A DNA stretch of 35,108 bases from Gammaproteobacteria bacterium. Lineage in GTDB: Bacteria > Pseudomonadota > Gammaproteobacteria > Pseudomonadales > Azotimanducaceae. The stretch covers positions 1 to 35,108 of the forward strand of contig REEU01000111.1 of assembly GCA_007694905.1 (NCBI GenBank), given 5' to 3'. The position numbers were made by a program, and so were the translations under genes. The notes beneath the pieces are model-generated. The model worked only from the letters and a program-made list of their open reading frames with translations, had not been told where the DNA came from and made no database searches. Of this stretch, positions 24,131-33,100 are shown piece after piece. Each line of letters opens with the position of its first letter. Within the stretch, counting starts at the first letter, position 1.

Positions 24131-24955
24131 ATGGCGAGGGGACTCGGATGGACGGTGGCCATCGCGGCGCTGGTGCTGGCGACCGCTGCATCGGCCCATG
24201 ATGAACTTGCCGGGGCGCTGACGGACCCGGAAGCTTCGGCTGAGACCCGAGGGCAGGCCGTCGCCGAGGCGGCGGAGCGCATCGACGCGGGGTTCGCAGA
24301 TTCACTGGTGGCCGTGCGTATGGTCCTGCACGACGCCCGCGGCAGCCGCAGCGAGCGGGAGATGCGCATCGCCACGCTGGAGGGCGTGGATACGGGGGAT
24401 CGCAGCCTGATCGTGTTCGATTCTCCCAGGGATCAGCGTGGCACGGCACTGCTCACCTGGAATCACGCCGAGTCCGAGGACGACCAGTGGCTCTACCTGC
24501 CTGCCCTGCGCCGGGTGAAGAAGATCGCCGCCCGCAATCGCTCCGGTCCCTTCGTCGGCAGTGAGTTCGCGTTCGAGGATCTCACCTCCGAGGAGGTCTC
24601 GAATTACACCTGGAGTTACGTCGGTCGCGTGGCCTGCGACGAGCGGGAGTGCCTCAAAGTGGAACGCGAACCGGTGGAACGCTGGAGCGGTTACAGCCGG
24701 CAGGAGGTGTTCTACGACGTCGAGACACTGCGCATCGAGCGCATCGAGTACTACGACCGTCGCGGCTCCCATCTGAAGTCGCTGCGCTCCGCCGATTGGC
24801 GGGTGCACGCCGATCGTCACTGGCGGCCGGGCTACATGGACATGGTCAACCACCAGACCGGTCGTCGGACGGAACTGTTCTGGGCACCACACGCGTTCGG
24901 CAACGGGTTCGGTCCGGATGATTTCAGCACCACTGCCCTGCAGCGGGCGCGCTGA
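24131..24955 (+). CDS. LolA-fold outer membrane lipoprotein-sorting-like protein
   Basis: A 274-aa periplasmic protein with a clear signal peptide (MARGLGWTVA, hydrophobic core, cleavage after ATAASA near residue 22). The mature part fits the LolA-like COG2834/PF17131 family: LIVFDSPRDQRGTALLTW, then WLYLPALRRVKKIAARNRSG and FVGSEFAFEDL near 120-155. Members often sit beside RND/MMPL-type exporters and are thought to carry a lipid or similar hydrophobic ligand. No exporter is next to this one. AGGAGG four bases upstream makes the start firm. It forms an operon with the beta-barrel gene starting four bases after its stop, and diverges from lexA. Confidence 0.87.
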   Translation: MARGLGWTVAIAALVLATAASAHDELAGALTDPEASAETRGQAVAEAAERIDAGFADSLVAVRMVLHDARGSRSEREMRIATLEGVDTGDRSLIVFDSPRDQRGTALLTWNHAESEDDQWLYLPALRRVKKIAARNRSGPFVGSEFAFEDLTSEEVSNYTWSYVGRVACDERECLKVEREPVERWSGYSRQEVFYDVETLRIERIEYYDRRGSHLKSLRSADWRVHADRHWRPGYMDMVNHQTGRRTELFWAPHAFGNGFGPDDFSTTALQRAR

Positions 24956-24959
24956 CCGC

Positions 24960-26228
24960 GTGCAGGGCGCCCACCTCGTTCCGCTCCTGCTGCTGGTTCT
25001 TGCGCTGCCTTTGCAAGCGGTGGCGGCGGCCTCGCCGTTCGCCCGCGACACGGGTCCGCGCAGCGAGTTCGATGCCAGCGTCACGCTGCAGCTGAGGGCC
25101 TTTCCGGAAGAGGGCCTGCTCGGCGAGCAGCGTGTGCACCCCTCGCTGGCGTTGGAGTTCGAGTACTTCCGGGAGTGGAATCAGGGCGCCGACAGTTTCA
25201 CGCTGGTGCCTTTCTTCCGCTACGACGTGCGCGATGACCGCCGCAGCCGTGGCGATCTCAGGGAAGCCTTCCTGACTCATGTCGGTGACGGTTTCGAGAT
25301 TCATGCGGGTCTGCGCCGTGTGTTCTGGGGGCAGACGGAATCGAAGCATCTGGTGGACGTGCTCAATCAGGTGGATCTCATCGAGAACGTCGACGAGGAG
25401 GACCGCCTCGGCCAGCCCATGCTCAGCCTGACCCTGCTGCGGGACTGGGGCGTGATCGAGGCTTATGTGCTGCCGGGATTCCGCGAGCGTACCTTCGCGT
25501 CCACGGACGGCCGCTTCACCGGTCCGTTCGAGATTGCCGAGGCCCGCAGCGGCATCCGCAGGGTGGCCTCAGGCCGGGTGGACTGGGCCCTGCGTTGGAG
25601 TCATCTCATCGGCGAGGTGGAGCTGGGTCTGGCCTGGTTCGACGGCACCAACCGGGAGCCGGAGTTCGAGCCCGCCACAGCGGTGGAGGCGGGTGTTCCC
25701 ATCCGCTTGCAGCCGCGCTATCGCGCCATGACCCAGGCCAGTCTGGATGCCCAGTACATCCGTGGGGACTGGGCCTGGAAGCTGGAGCTGCTCCGGCGCG
25801 GTGGAGACTCGCCCAGCCACGTTGCTTTCGTCGCCGGTTTCGAACGGACCCTGATCGGCGTGTTCGACACCCGCGCCGACCTCGGCCTGCTGGCCGAGTA
25901 CCTGTACGACGACCGTGGCCGGCGCACGCCGCTGCTGTCCTTCGCCAACGATGTCTTCCTGGGGCTCCGCCTCGCGTTCAACGATCTGGCCGATTCGGAT
26001 CTGCTTGCCGGGGTCATTGTCGACCATCGCAGCGGTCGTCAGGTGTGGTCCCTGGAGGCTGGGACCCGCCTCGGCCAACATTGGCGTCTGGCCTTCGAGG
26101 GGCGGGCGTTCCGGGGTGCCCGCGCGCTGCGTCCCGGAGTTCTCGAGGACCTGACGGAACCGGGTCGGCAGTGGGGCGCCATCGCCCGGGACGACTACTT
26201 GCAGGTCGAGCTGACCCGCTTCTTCTGA
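24960..26228 (+). CDS. Predicted outer-membrane beta-barrel protein
   Basis: A 422-aa protein with a signal peptide (MQGAHLVPLLLLVLALPLQ, cleavage near AVAAA). The rest has many alternating strands with aromatic girdle residues and Arg/Asp/Glu turns. It ends in VELTRFF, a C-terminal Phe typical of Bam-assembled outer membrane barrels. I read the whole chain as a single barrel of roughly 16 or more strands; this is inference. The start is GTG 24960, four bases after the previous stop. An in-frame ATG at 24918 overlaps that gene by 38 bases. Tight coupling to the LolA-like gene suggests joint work in moving a hydrophobic molecule to or through the outer membrane. Function is not known. Confidence 0.8.
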   Translation: MQGAHLVPLLLLVLALPLQAVAAASPFARDTGPRSEFDASVTLQLRAFPEEGLLGEQRVHPSLALEFEYFREWNQGADSFTLVPFFRYDVRDDRRSRGDLREAFLTHVGDGFEIHAGLRRVFWGQTESKHLVDVLNQVDLIENVDEEDRLGQPMLSLTLLRDWGVIEAYVLPGFRERTFASTDGRFTGPFEIAEARSGIRRVASGRVDWALRWSHLIGEVELGLAWFDGTNREPEFEPATAVEAGVPIRLQPRYRAMTQASLDAQYIRGDWAWKLELLRRGGDSPSHVAFVAGFERTLIGVFDTRADLGLLAEYLYDDRGRRTPLLSFANDVFLGLRLAFNDLADSDLLAGVIVDHRSGRQVWSLEAGTRLGQHWRLAFEGRAFRGARALRPGVLEDLTEPGRQWGAIARDDYLQVELTRFF

Positions 26229-26255
26229 CCACCGCCGACGCACGACCTGTGGTCA
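26226..26255 (+). other. Inverted repeat at the end of the beta-barrel gene
   Basis: TGACCAC (26226-26232, including the stop codon) and GTGGTCA (26249-26255) are exact inverted repeats around a 16-base loop. No T-run follows. It may be a 3'-end hairpin or a regulator site upstream of the channel gene. Confidence 0.35.
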
Positions 26256-26336
26256 CGGCTCACACTGGCCAAAGCGTGTATCCTTGCGCCCGCTGAGGAG
26301 GCGGCCATCTCCGGCCCCACCGTGCAGGAGGCAAAT

Positions 26337-27464
26337 TTGGAAGGCATGACCTCGGATCTCCTGACCATGGTCCGGAACTATCAGGACCTGATCGAGGTGT
26401 TCGTCCTGGTGTTCCTGACGCTGCTGGCGTCCTGGGTTGCCAGCCACGTCCTCAACCGCCTCGAGCGTCGTTTCGCTGCCACACACAACATCTACGACGA
26501 CGCGCTGATCTTCGCCGCGCGCCGACCCCTGACCTGGTTGATCCTGCTGCTTGGCCTGTCCCATGCCGCAGAAATCGCCGGGCGCGATGCGGACGTGGAG
26601 ATCTTCGAACTGATCCCGCCGCTGCGCGCACTGGGCGTCATCATTCTGGTGGCCATGTTTGCCTGGCGGGCGGTACGCTTCGTCGAGGAGCGCGTCGTCA
26701 CCGGCGAGTACAGCGACAAGCAGGTGGATGCGACCACCGCCACCGCCATCGGCAAGCTTCTGCGGCTGTCGATCCTCATCACTGCAGTCATCACCGCTGC
26801 CCAGACCCTGGGATTCTCGATTGCGGGTCTGTTGGCCATGGGCGGCGTCGGCGGCATCGCCATCGGCTTTGCGGCCCGTGACCTGCTCGCCAACTTCTTC
26901 GGCGCGCTGATGATCTACATGGACCGGCCTTTTGCTGTGGGCGAGTGGGTGCGATCGCCGGACCGGGACATCGAGGGTACGGTGGAGGAGATCGGTTGGC
27001 GCCTGACACGTATCCGCACCTTCGACCGGCGGCCGCTGTACGTGCCGAACGCGATCTTTACCCAGATCAGCGTCGAGAACCCCGGGCGGATGCAGAACCG
27101 GCGCATTTTCGAGTCCATCGGCGTGCGCTACACAGACATCAACGCGCTGCCCGGGATCCTCGAGGACGTGCGCAGCATGCTGCGCGAACACGAAGAGATT
27201 GCCCAGGACCGGATCCAGATGGTCAATTTCAATGGTTTCGGAGCATCGTCTCTGGATTTCATGCTGTATGCCTTCACCAAAACCACGGTCTGGGCCGAGT
27301 TTCACCGCATCAAGGAGGATGTACTCTTCCGGATCGCCGCCATCATCGCGCAGCATGGCGGTGAGGTCGCATTCCCGACCCGGACCCTGCACCTGGAGTC
27401 GGTTCCTGATGCTGCCGAGTCGCCGTCGGGGATCGCGGCGCCAAACGAGGAAGGGCAGGCGTGA
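26337..27464 (+). CDS. MscS family mechanosensitive ion channel
   Basis: A 375-aa inner-membrane channel. Hydrophobic helices lie at about 17-38, 64-80, 97-116 and 138-158. The pore-lining TM3 (about 161-195) has the Gly/Ala-rich GGVGGIAIGFAARDLLANFFG motif in segments. The MscS beta domain follows (DRPFAVGEW, DIEGTVEEIGWR, VPNAIF). Extra N-terminal helices place it with medium-size MscS relatives such as YnaI or MscM rather than the 286-aa MscS. Such channels release solutes on osmotic downshift. The TTG at 26337 is preferred: AGGAGG ends five bases before it. ATG 26346 and GTG 26322 are alternatives. Its stop overlaps the next gene as GTGA. Confidence 0.9.
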   Translation: MEGMTSDLLTMVRNYQDLIEVFVLVFLTLLASWVASHVLNRLERRFAATHNIYDDALIFAARRPLTWLILLLGLSHAAEIAGRDADVEIFELIPPLRALGVIILVAMFAWRAVRFVEERVVTGEYSDKQVDATTATAIGKLLRLSILITAVITAAQTLGFSIAGLLAMGGVGGIAIGFAARDLLANFFGALMIYMDRPFAVGEWVRSPDRDIEGTVEEIGWRLTRIRTFDRRPLYVPNAIFTQISVENPGRMQNRRIFESIGVRYTDINALPGILEDVRSMLREHEEIAQDRIQMVNFNGFGASSLDFMLYAFTKTTVWAEFHRIKEDVLFRIAAIIAQHGGEVAFPTRTLHLESVPDAAESPSGIAAPNEEGQA

Positions 27465-28015
27465 GTGCGGCGACCTACCACGAGTATCTTGAGGTCCTCG
27501 ACCATGCCGATTGCCTCGTGTCGCCGGAGGGCGTGGCGCTCGCAGTGGCGCAGGTCGCGGCTGCGGTCACGGCAGAGCTCGCCGACAGCAACCCGTTGGT
27601 ACTGTGCGTCATGACCGGAGGGTTCAGGTTCTGCTCCGATCTGCTGGGCCACCTGGAATTTCCACTGGAGCTCGATTACGTGCAGGTCAGCCGCTACCGG
27701 GACGGCACCGAGGGCGGCGAGTTGAACTGGTTGCGGCGCCCCGAACACGGGCTGCGTGGCCGGCATCTGCTGGTGATCGACGACATCCTCGATCAGGGTG
27801 TGACCCTGGCAGCAGTGCGTCAGCACTGCATCGACGTCGGTGCCACCTCGATCTGCACAGCGGTTCTGGTGGACAAGGGCCTAGCGCAGCGGGCCATGGA
27901 GGCGGACTTCGTGGGACTCACGGCGCCGGACCGTTATCTGTTCGGCGAAGGCATGGATTTCAAAGGCTACGGGCGCAACCTCCGGGGCATCTACGCTCTG
28001 CCTGAGAGCAGATGA
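27461..28015 (+). CDS. hpt: Hypoxanthine (guanine) phosphoribosyltransferase
   Basis: A 184-aa type I phosphoribosyltransferase that makes IMP or GMP from hypoxanthine or guanine plus PRPP. The PRPP-binding loop is LLVIDDILDQGVTL at about 103-116. An upstream VLCVMTGGFRF segment forms the pyrophosphate loop, and GMDFKGYGRNLRGIYAL is the C-terminal family motif. It starts at GTG 27461, overlapping the channel stop (GTGA), with GAGGAAGGG upstream. The next gene is MTI phosphorylase, which releases hypoxanthine; this enzyme would recycle it to IMP. Confidence 0.92.
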   Translation: MSAATYHEYLEVLDHADCLVSPEGVALAVAQVAAAVTAELADSNPLVLCVMTGGFRFCSDLLGHLEFPLELDYVQVSRYRDGTEGGELNWLRRPEHGLRGRHLLVIDDILDQGVTLAAVRQHCIDVGATSICTAVLVDKGLAQRAMEADFVGLTAPDRYLFGEGMDFKGYGRNLRGIYALPESR

Positions 28016-28058
28016 TCAACGACGGAGCAGCTCTGAACTGCATGGGGAACCTGACGGC

Positions 28059-28790
28059 ATGGTAATGGCGATCATCGCGGGCACGGGATTCGATCGCCTC
28101 GGCGAACTCGAAATCGACGAGGAGTTCCTGCCCGACACCCCCTGGGGTGCCCCGGCGGCGGCGCTGCAGCGTGGGCATCTCGGGGGGGCGCCGGTACTGT
28201 TTCTGTCCCGCCACGGACACGCCCACGAGTATGCGCCGCATGCCGTCAATTATCGGGCGAACCTGCAGGCGCTGGCCGATGCAGGCGCGACGGGGGTTCT
28301 CGCCGTGTATACGGTGGGTGGCATCAGTGCGGATCTGCTGCCCGGCAGTCTGGTCGTCGCGCATGACCTTGTGGACTACACCTGGGGCCGGGAGCAGAGC
28401 TTCTCCACTGCGGGCAACGTCATACACGTGGAGTTTACGGAGCCCTATGATGCTGCGCTGCGGGCACGGCTGGTGCGTGCTGCACAGGCGCAGACCGGTA
28501 CCGGAGAGCCGCCCGTGGTGGCCGGTGGTGTTTACGGCTGCACGCAGGGGCCGCGGCTCGAGACCGCCGCCGAGATTGATCGCATGGAGCGGGATGGCTG
28601 CACGGTAGTGGGCATGACCGGCATGCCGGAAGCGGGACTGGCCCGGGAGCTCGGACTGCCGATTGCGGGGATCTCCCTGGTGGTGAATCCGGCTGCAGGG
28701 CGGGGCGGCATCAGTCTCGATGAGATGCAGCAGGTGGCTGCGGCCGGGCGGGCGCGGATCATTCGCATTCTGGCCGCAGCGCTGGGCTGA
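28059..28790 (+). CDS. S-methyl-5'-thioinosine phosphorylase (MTIP)
   Basis: A 243-aa purine nucleoside phosphorylase family enzyme. It resembles the Pseudomonas enzyme that cleaves methylthioinosine with phosphate to hypoxanthine and 5-methylthioribose-1-phosphate, in recycling of polyamine or quorum-signal by-products. Motifs are AIIAGTGFDRL at 4-14, SRHGHAHEYAPHAVNYRAN in parts near 50-68, TQGPRLET and VVGMTGMPEAGLARELG. The MTGMPEA form, where MTA phosphorylases usually show MSTxPE, favours MTIP. GGGGAA nine bases upstream supports ATG 28059; an ATG two codons later is also possible. It follows hpt by 43 bases and forms a salvage pair with it. Confidence 0.88.
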   Translation: MVMAIIAGTGFDRLGELEIDEEFLPDTPWGAPAAALQRGHLGGAPVLFLSRHGHAHEYAPHAVNYRANLQALADAGATGVLAVYTVGGISADLLPGSLVVAHDLVDYTWGREQSFSTAGNVIHVEFTEPYDAALRARLVRAAQAQTGTGEPPVVAGGVYGCTQGPRLETAAEIDRMERDGCTVVGMTGMPEAGLARELGLPIAGISLVVNPAAGRGGISLDEMQQVAAAGRARIIRILAAALG

Positions 28791-28834
28791 TCACGGACGT
28801 TGGGGGAAGGTACAACGGTGATCCATGCGAGGCC

Positions 28835-28973
28835 CAGTGGGAGCAATTCGCCGGGAGCGAATTGCGTCGCACGCAGTGCGCCCCGCAGCGGGCGTCGCGA
28901 TTAGTGTCACGCCCGAATCCGCTGGCAGTCCGCGATCGCAACGCCGGCCTGCGGCCGACGTTCGCTCCCAGTG
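28835..28973. repeat. REPIN-like inverted repeat, copy D (reverse orientation, longer)
   Basis: The 139-bp element begins with cagtgggagc (28835-28844) and ends with gctcccagtg (28964-28973), one base off the usual end. Its reverse complement follows copy C through most of its length, then carries about 30 extra bases that include an internal gggagcgaattg. It lies in the convergent gap between the MTIP gene (stop 28790) and csiV (stop 29069). Confidence 0.75.
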
Positions 28974-29005
28974 ACACACCGCAAGACAATTGCGAAAGGT
29001 CAGCG

Positions 29006-29036
29006 GTGGAGCATGTCTGCGGACACGCTCTCCCAC
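29006..29036. repeat. Single REP-like hairpin with GTGG head
   Basis: A short element whose arms gtggagcatgtc and gacacgctctcccac pair imperfectly around TGCG. On the minus strand it begins GTGGGAGAGCGTGTC, again a GTGG head plus hairpin. It is 33 bases from copy D. Confidence 0.5.
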
Positions 29037-29068
29037 TACGCCTCGCGCACGCCGCTTCGGGGCGGCGC

Positions 29069-30145
29069 TCAGGGTTGGTCGGCCAGCTCGAAGCGTTCGA
29101 TGCGGATGATGGCGCCGATGCGCGGATGGTCCAGGTAGTGCAGCTCGCCGCTGCGCATGCGCCGCGACTGGCGGACCTGGATCCATGTGCCGTTGTGCTC
29201 GGGAATCAGGTCATCGTCGATGTCGAAGCTGCGCTCGGGGCGGTAGTACAGGTCCAGATGCGCGTGCAGGAATCGGCGCAGATCGATGCGCACGGTTCCA
29301 AGCAGCAGTTCGCCGTCGGGCAGTCCTGAGTCGGCGAGATCCGCGGTGTACACCAGCTGCGCCAGACCTGGCTCGTTAGGCGCGAACGGCTGGCGCCAGG
29401 CCTTGTGGGCCAGGACCCGATAGTCCCGGGAACGCTGCAGACGCGAGGCTTCCGGATTCAGCAGCCGCTCGCCTGCTGGCACTTCCCGGAAGGCCAGGTC
29501 CATCGGAATGACCCCGATCAGGCCCGGAAGCTCCACGATGTCCAGTTCCGGTTCGGACACCGGCCAGGGACGGGCGACTACGACGACGGGCTCGATTCCA
29601 GGAGCCGGCATCGCTTCGGCGTCCGGTTCTTCGAACGCGTCGGTAGCCGGCGGCTCGATTTCAACCCAGGCCAGTTCGTCCACGGTGTCGAGAAAACTGA
29701 GATCCATGGGGTGGCGCGGTCGGCCGATGGTCTCGATCGCAATCAGAAACCGCTCCTGTTCGACGCTGAGCCCTGGCGAAACAAGCAGCCATTCGGGCGC
29801 TTCGCCAGCGCTCTGCCACACGGCTAGAAATTCCGCGGTGCGTGTGGGCCGAATGAATTCGTCGGGTTGCGGCTTGAGCATCGCCAGGCGTGGCGGCAGG
29901 CGCGGCGTGGCGTCGCCGACGAGGGTCTCGGGGCTGGCGCCAAGGGCACTGTCGTTGCGGAAGATCACGATCTCCACCTGGTACCAGGGGCAGTTGTTGG
30001 TGCCGGACGGCGCGCTGCCACAGATGCTGGCGAACTGGGCTGCGGCGACCGGTGCCGCACACAGCATGAAGACGCCGAGCAACCAATCCCGGATCGATGA
30101 TCGTCCGTGCGCGACTGCGCGGACGTCGGCGGTGAATTCAGCCAT
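29069..30145 (-). CDS. csiV: CsiV family protein
   Basis: A 358-aa predicted periplasmic protein. A signal segment (about 18-36, DWLLGVFMLCAAPVAAA) precedes the family's start motif WYQVEIVIFRN (54-64). The end of the chain carries HPRIGAIIRIERFE, as in other members. CsiV from Vibrio is an activator of a penicillin-binding protein in the response to D-amino acids. That role may not carry over. The ATG at 30145 overlaps the mfd stop by 8 bases and has a perfect AAGGAGG six bases upstream, within mfd. The mfd-csiV pair is common in gammaproteobacteria. Confidence 0.85.
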   Translation of the reverse strand: MAEFTADVRAVAHGRSSIRDWLLGVFMLCAAPVAAAQFASICGSAPSGTNNCPWYQVEIVIFRNDSALGASPETLVGDATPRLPPRLAMLKPQPDEFIRPTRTAEFLAVWQSAGEAPEWLLVSPGLSVEQERFLIAIETIGRPRHPMDLSFLDTVDELAWVEIEPPATDAFEEPDAEAMPAPGIEPVVVVARPWPVSEPELDIVELPGLIGVIPMDLAFREVPAGERLLNPEASRLQRSRDYRVLAHKAWRQPFAPNEPGLAQLVYTADLADSGLPDGELLLGTVRIDLRRFLHAHLDLYYRPERSFDIDDDLIPEHNGTWIQVRQSRRMRSGELHYLDHPRIGAIIRIERFELADQP

Positions 30146-33100
30146 GGGCAGCCTCCTTGAGCGGCGGCGCGGCGGCGCCACCGAGCTGTTCGAGCAGTGC
30201 GCGGACGGCACGGATGCGTGCATCGGCTTCGGTCATGGCAGCTGTGATACGCAGCCTGTTGCCGCCCTCGAAGCGGTAGCGATCCGGGGTGGCCTGCACG
30301 AGCTCGATGACGCGCATGGGATCCACCGTGGTGTCTTGTCCGAATTCCACGCGACCTCCGGACCCGCCGAGATCCAGCCGGGTGATGCCGAGGCGCTGAG
30401 CTAAGAGTTTGATCTCCGTGACCCGGAAGAGGTTCACCAGTTGAGGAGGCAGGTGACCGAAGCGGTCCACCATCTCCGCCTGCAGGTTCTCCAGCGCGTC
30501 CGCGTCTGCGGCATTGGCGATGCGCTTGTAGTGCACGAGCCGCGTGTGGACGTCCGGCAGGTAGTCCTCGGGAATGAGCGCCGGCAGGTGCATGTCCACC
30601 TCTATGCCTTCGCCGAGCGGTGCAGTCAGGCTCGGCTCCTTGCCGGCACGGATCGCGCGCACGGCCCGCTCGAGCATGTCCATGTAGAGGCTGAAGCCAA
30701 TGGCCTGCATCTGCCCGGACTGATCCTCGCCGAGGAGCTCGCCGGCACCGCGGATCTCCAGGTCGTGGGTGGCGAGACTGAAGCCGATGCCCAGTTCGCC
30801 GGCGGCCTCGATGGCCTCGAGGCGCTTTTTGGCGTCATCCGTCATGGCCTTGGGGTGCGGCGTGAGCAGGTAGGCGTACGCCTGCCGATGCGAGCGGCCG
30901 ACGCGGCCGCGCAGCTGGTGCATCTGCGCAAGGCCGAAGCGATCAGCGCGGTCGATGATGATGGTGTTGGCGTTGGGAATGTCGATTCCGGTCTCGATGA
31001 TGGTGGTGCACACCAGGATGTTGCTGCGCCGATGGTAGAAGTCGGACATCACCTGCTCGAGCTCCCGCTCACGCATCTGGCCGTGGCCGATGGCCACCCG
31101 GGCCTCGGGGATCAGGGCCTCGATCTCGGCGGCGGTACGCTCGATGGTGCGCACTTCGTTGTGGACGTAGAAGACCTGCCCGCCGCGCAGGAGTTCACGC
31201 AGGATGGCTTCCTTCACCAGGCCGTCCGAGCGACGGCGCACGAAGGTGCGGATGGACAGCCGCTTCGGCGGTGGTGTGGCGATGATCGAGAGTTCCCTGA
31301 GCTCGTGCATGGCCATGTTCAGGGTGCGGGGAATCGGCGTCGCGGTCAGCGTCAGCAGATCCACCTCGGCGCGCAGCGCCTTGAGCTGTTCCTTCTGGCG
31401 CACTCCGAAGCGGTGCTCCTCGTCGATGATGACCAGGCCGAGATCCTTGTAGCGGAACTCGCGTCCAAGCAGCTTGTGGGTGCCGATGACGACGTCCACC
31501 TTGCCCTCGGCAAGGCGCTCGGCGACGGCGCTCATCTCCTTCGCGCTGCGGAAGCGGGACAGCACCTCGATGCGTACCGGCCAGTCCGCGAAGCGATCGG
31601 AAAAGGTTTCGAAATGTTGCTGGGCCAGCAGCGTGGTGGGGACCAGAACGGCCACCTGCTTGCCGCTCTGCACGGCCACGAAGGCGGCGCGCATGGCCAC
31701 CTCGGTCTTGCCGAAGCCGACATCGCCGCACACCAGCCGGTCCATGGGCTCAGAGCCGGTCATGTCGGCGATCACCGCGGCCACCGCGGTCTCCTGGTCC
31801 GGCGTCTCTTCGAACGGGAACTGGGCCGCGAACCTGGCGTACTCGTCGTCCGGCGCTGCGAAGCCGAAGCCGGTTCGGGATGCCCGGCGGGCGTGGATGT
31901 CCAGCAACTCCACGGCGACGTCGCGAACCTTTTCCGCCGCCTTGCGCTTGGCCTTCTCCCACTGGTCGGAGCCGAGCCGGTGCAGCGGTGCCTGCTCCGG
32001 GTCGGCTCCGGTGTAGCGCGAGATCAGATGCAGGCTTGCCACCGGCACGTAAAGACGGGCGCCGTTGGCGTATTCCAGAGTCAGAAACTCGGCGTGCTGC
32101 CCGCTGACGTCCATGGTTTCGAGGCCAAGGTAGCGACCTACCCCGTGCTCGAGATGCACCACCGGCGCGCTGAGGCGCAGCTCGCTGAGATTGCGGATCA
32201 CCGCTTCCGGTGCTTCTGCAGCCCGTTGCCGGCGCCGCTGCTGGCGGACGTGCTCACCGAGCAGCACCGTCTCTGGAATCAGGGCCAGCGCAGCGCCGTC
32301 TTCGGCGTGAAAGCCGAAGCCCGATTCCAGCGGGCCCACGCACAGCCCTACGGTTTCGTTGCCTTCGAGGAAGGAAGAGAAATCCTCCACCGCTTGGGGC
32401 TGGATGCCTGCCCGCTGCAGCGTCTCGGTGAGTACCTCGCGACGGCCGGGAGATTCGGCGCTGAACAGCACCCGCTCCGGGGGCGCACGGTCCTGGTCGC
32501 CGTCACCGGTGTCCAGGAAACGCTGCAGCCGTGCGGCGGGATGGTCGCTGCGGGCGTCGAGTTCCAGCCCGGGCAGGGCGGTGAGGTCGAAGCGGAACTC
32601 GGAGGCTTTGCCGTCACCTTCACTGTCCGTGGCGCGCAGACGCACCTGGCCGAAACGGCCGAGGGCGGCGAACAGTTCGTCCACTTCCAGAAACAATTCT
32701 GCGGGCGGCAGCAGGGGTCGTTCGCGGTCGTAGCGCAGGTTCTCGTAGCGCTCGAGCACCTCGTCGCGGAAGCTGCGTGCAGTGGCCGCCGGGTCACCGC
32801 AAAAGACGGCGGCGCTGGCCTCGGGCAGATAGTCCGTGAGGGCTGAGAGTTGCTCGAAGAACAGCGGCAGGTAGTACTCGATGCCGGGCGACGGGGTGGC
32901 GCGGCAGATGTCCTGATAGACCGGGCAGGCATGGGGGTCGCCGGCGAAGCTCTGATGCCAGCGGTCGCGGAAGCCGCGTATGGCAGCGGCGTCCAGGGGG
33001 AACTCCCGTGCCGGCAGCAGGCGTATGGATGGGACCTGGTCGAGGGTGCGCTGGGTCTCGGGATCGAAGGTGCGCAGGGTCTCGATCTCGTCGTCGAACA

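Noticed and set aside
30441-32846. An 801-codon open frame on the plus strand opposite mfd
   Set aside because: Exactly antisense to a conserved gene. Such long shadow frames are common at high GC, and the translation shows no recognisable family.
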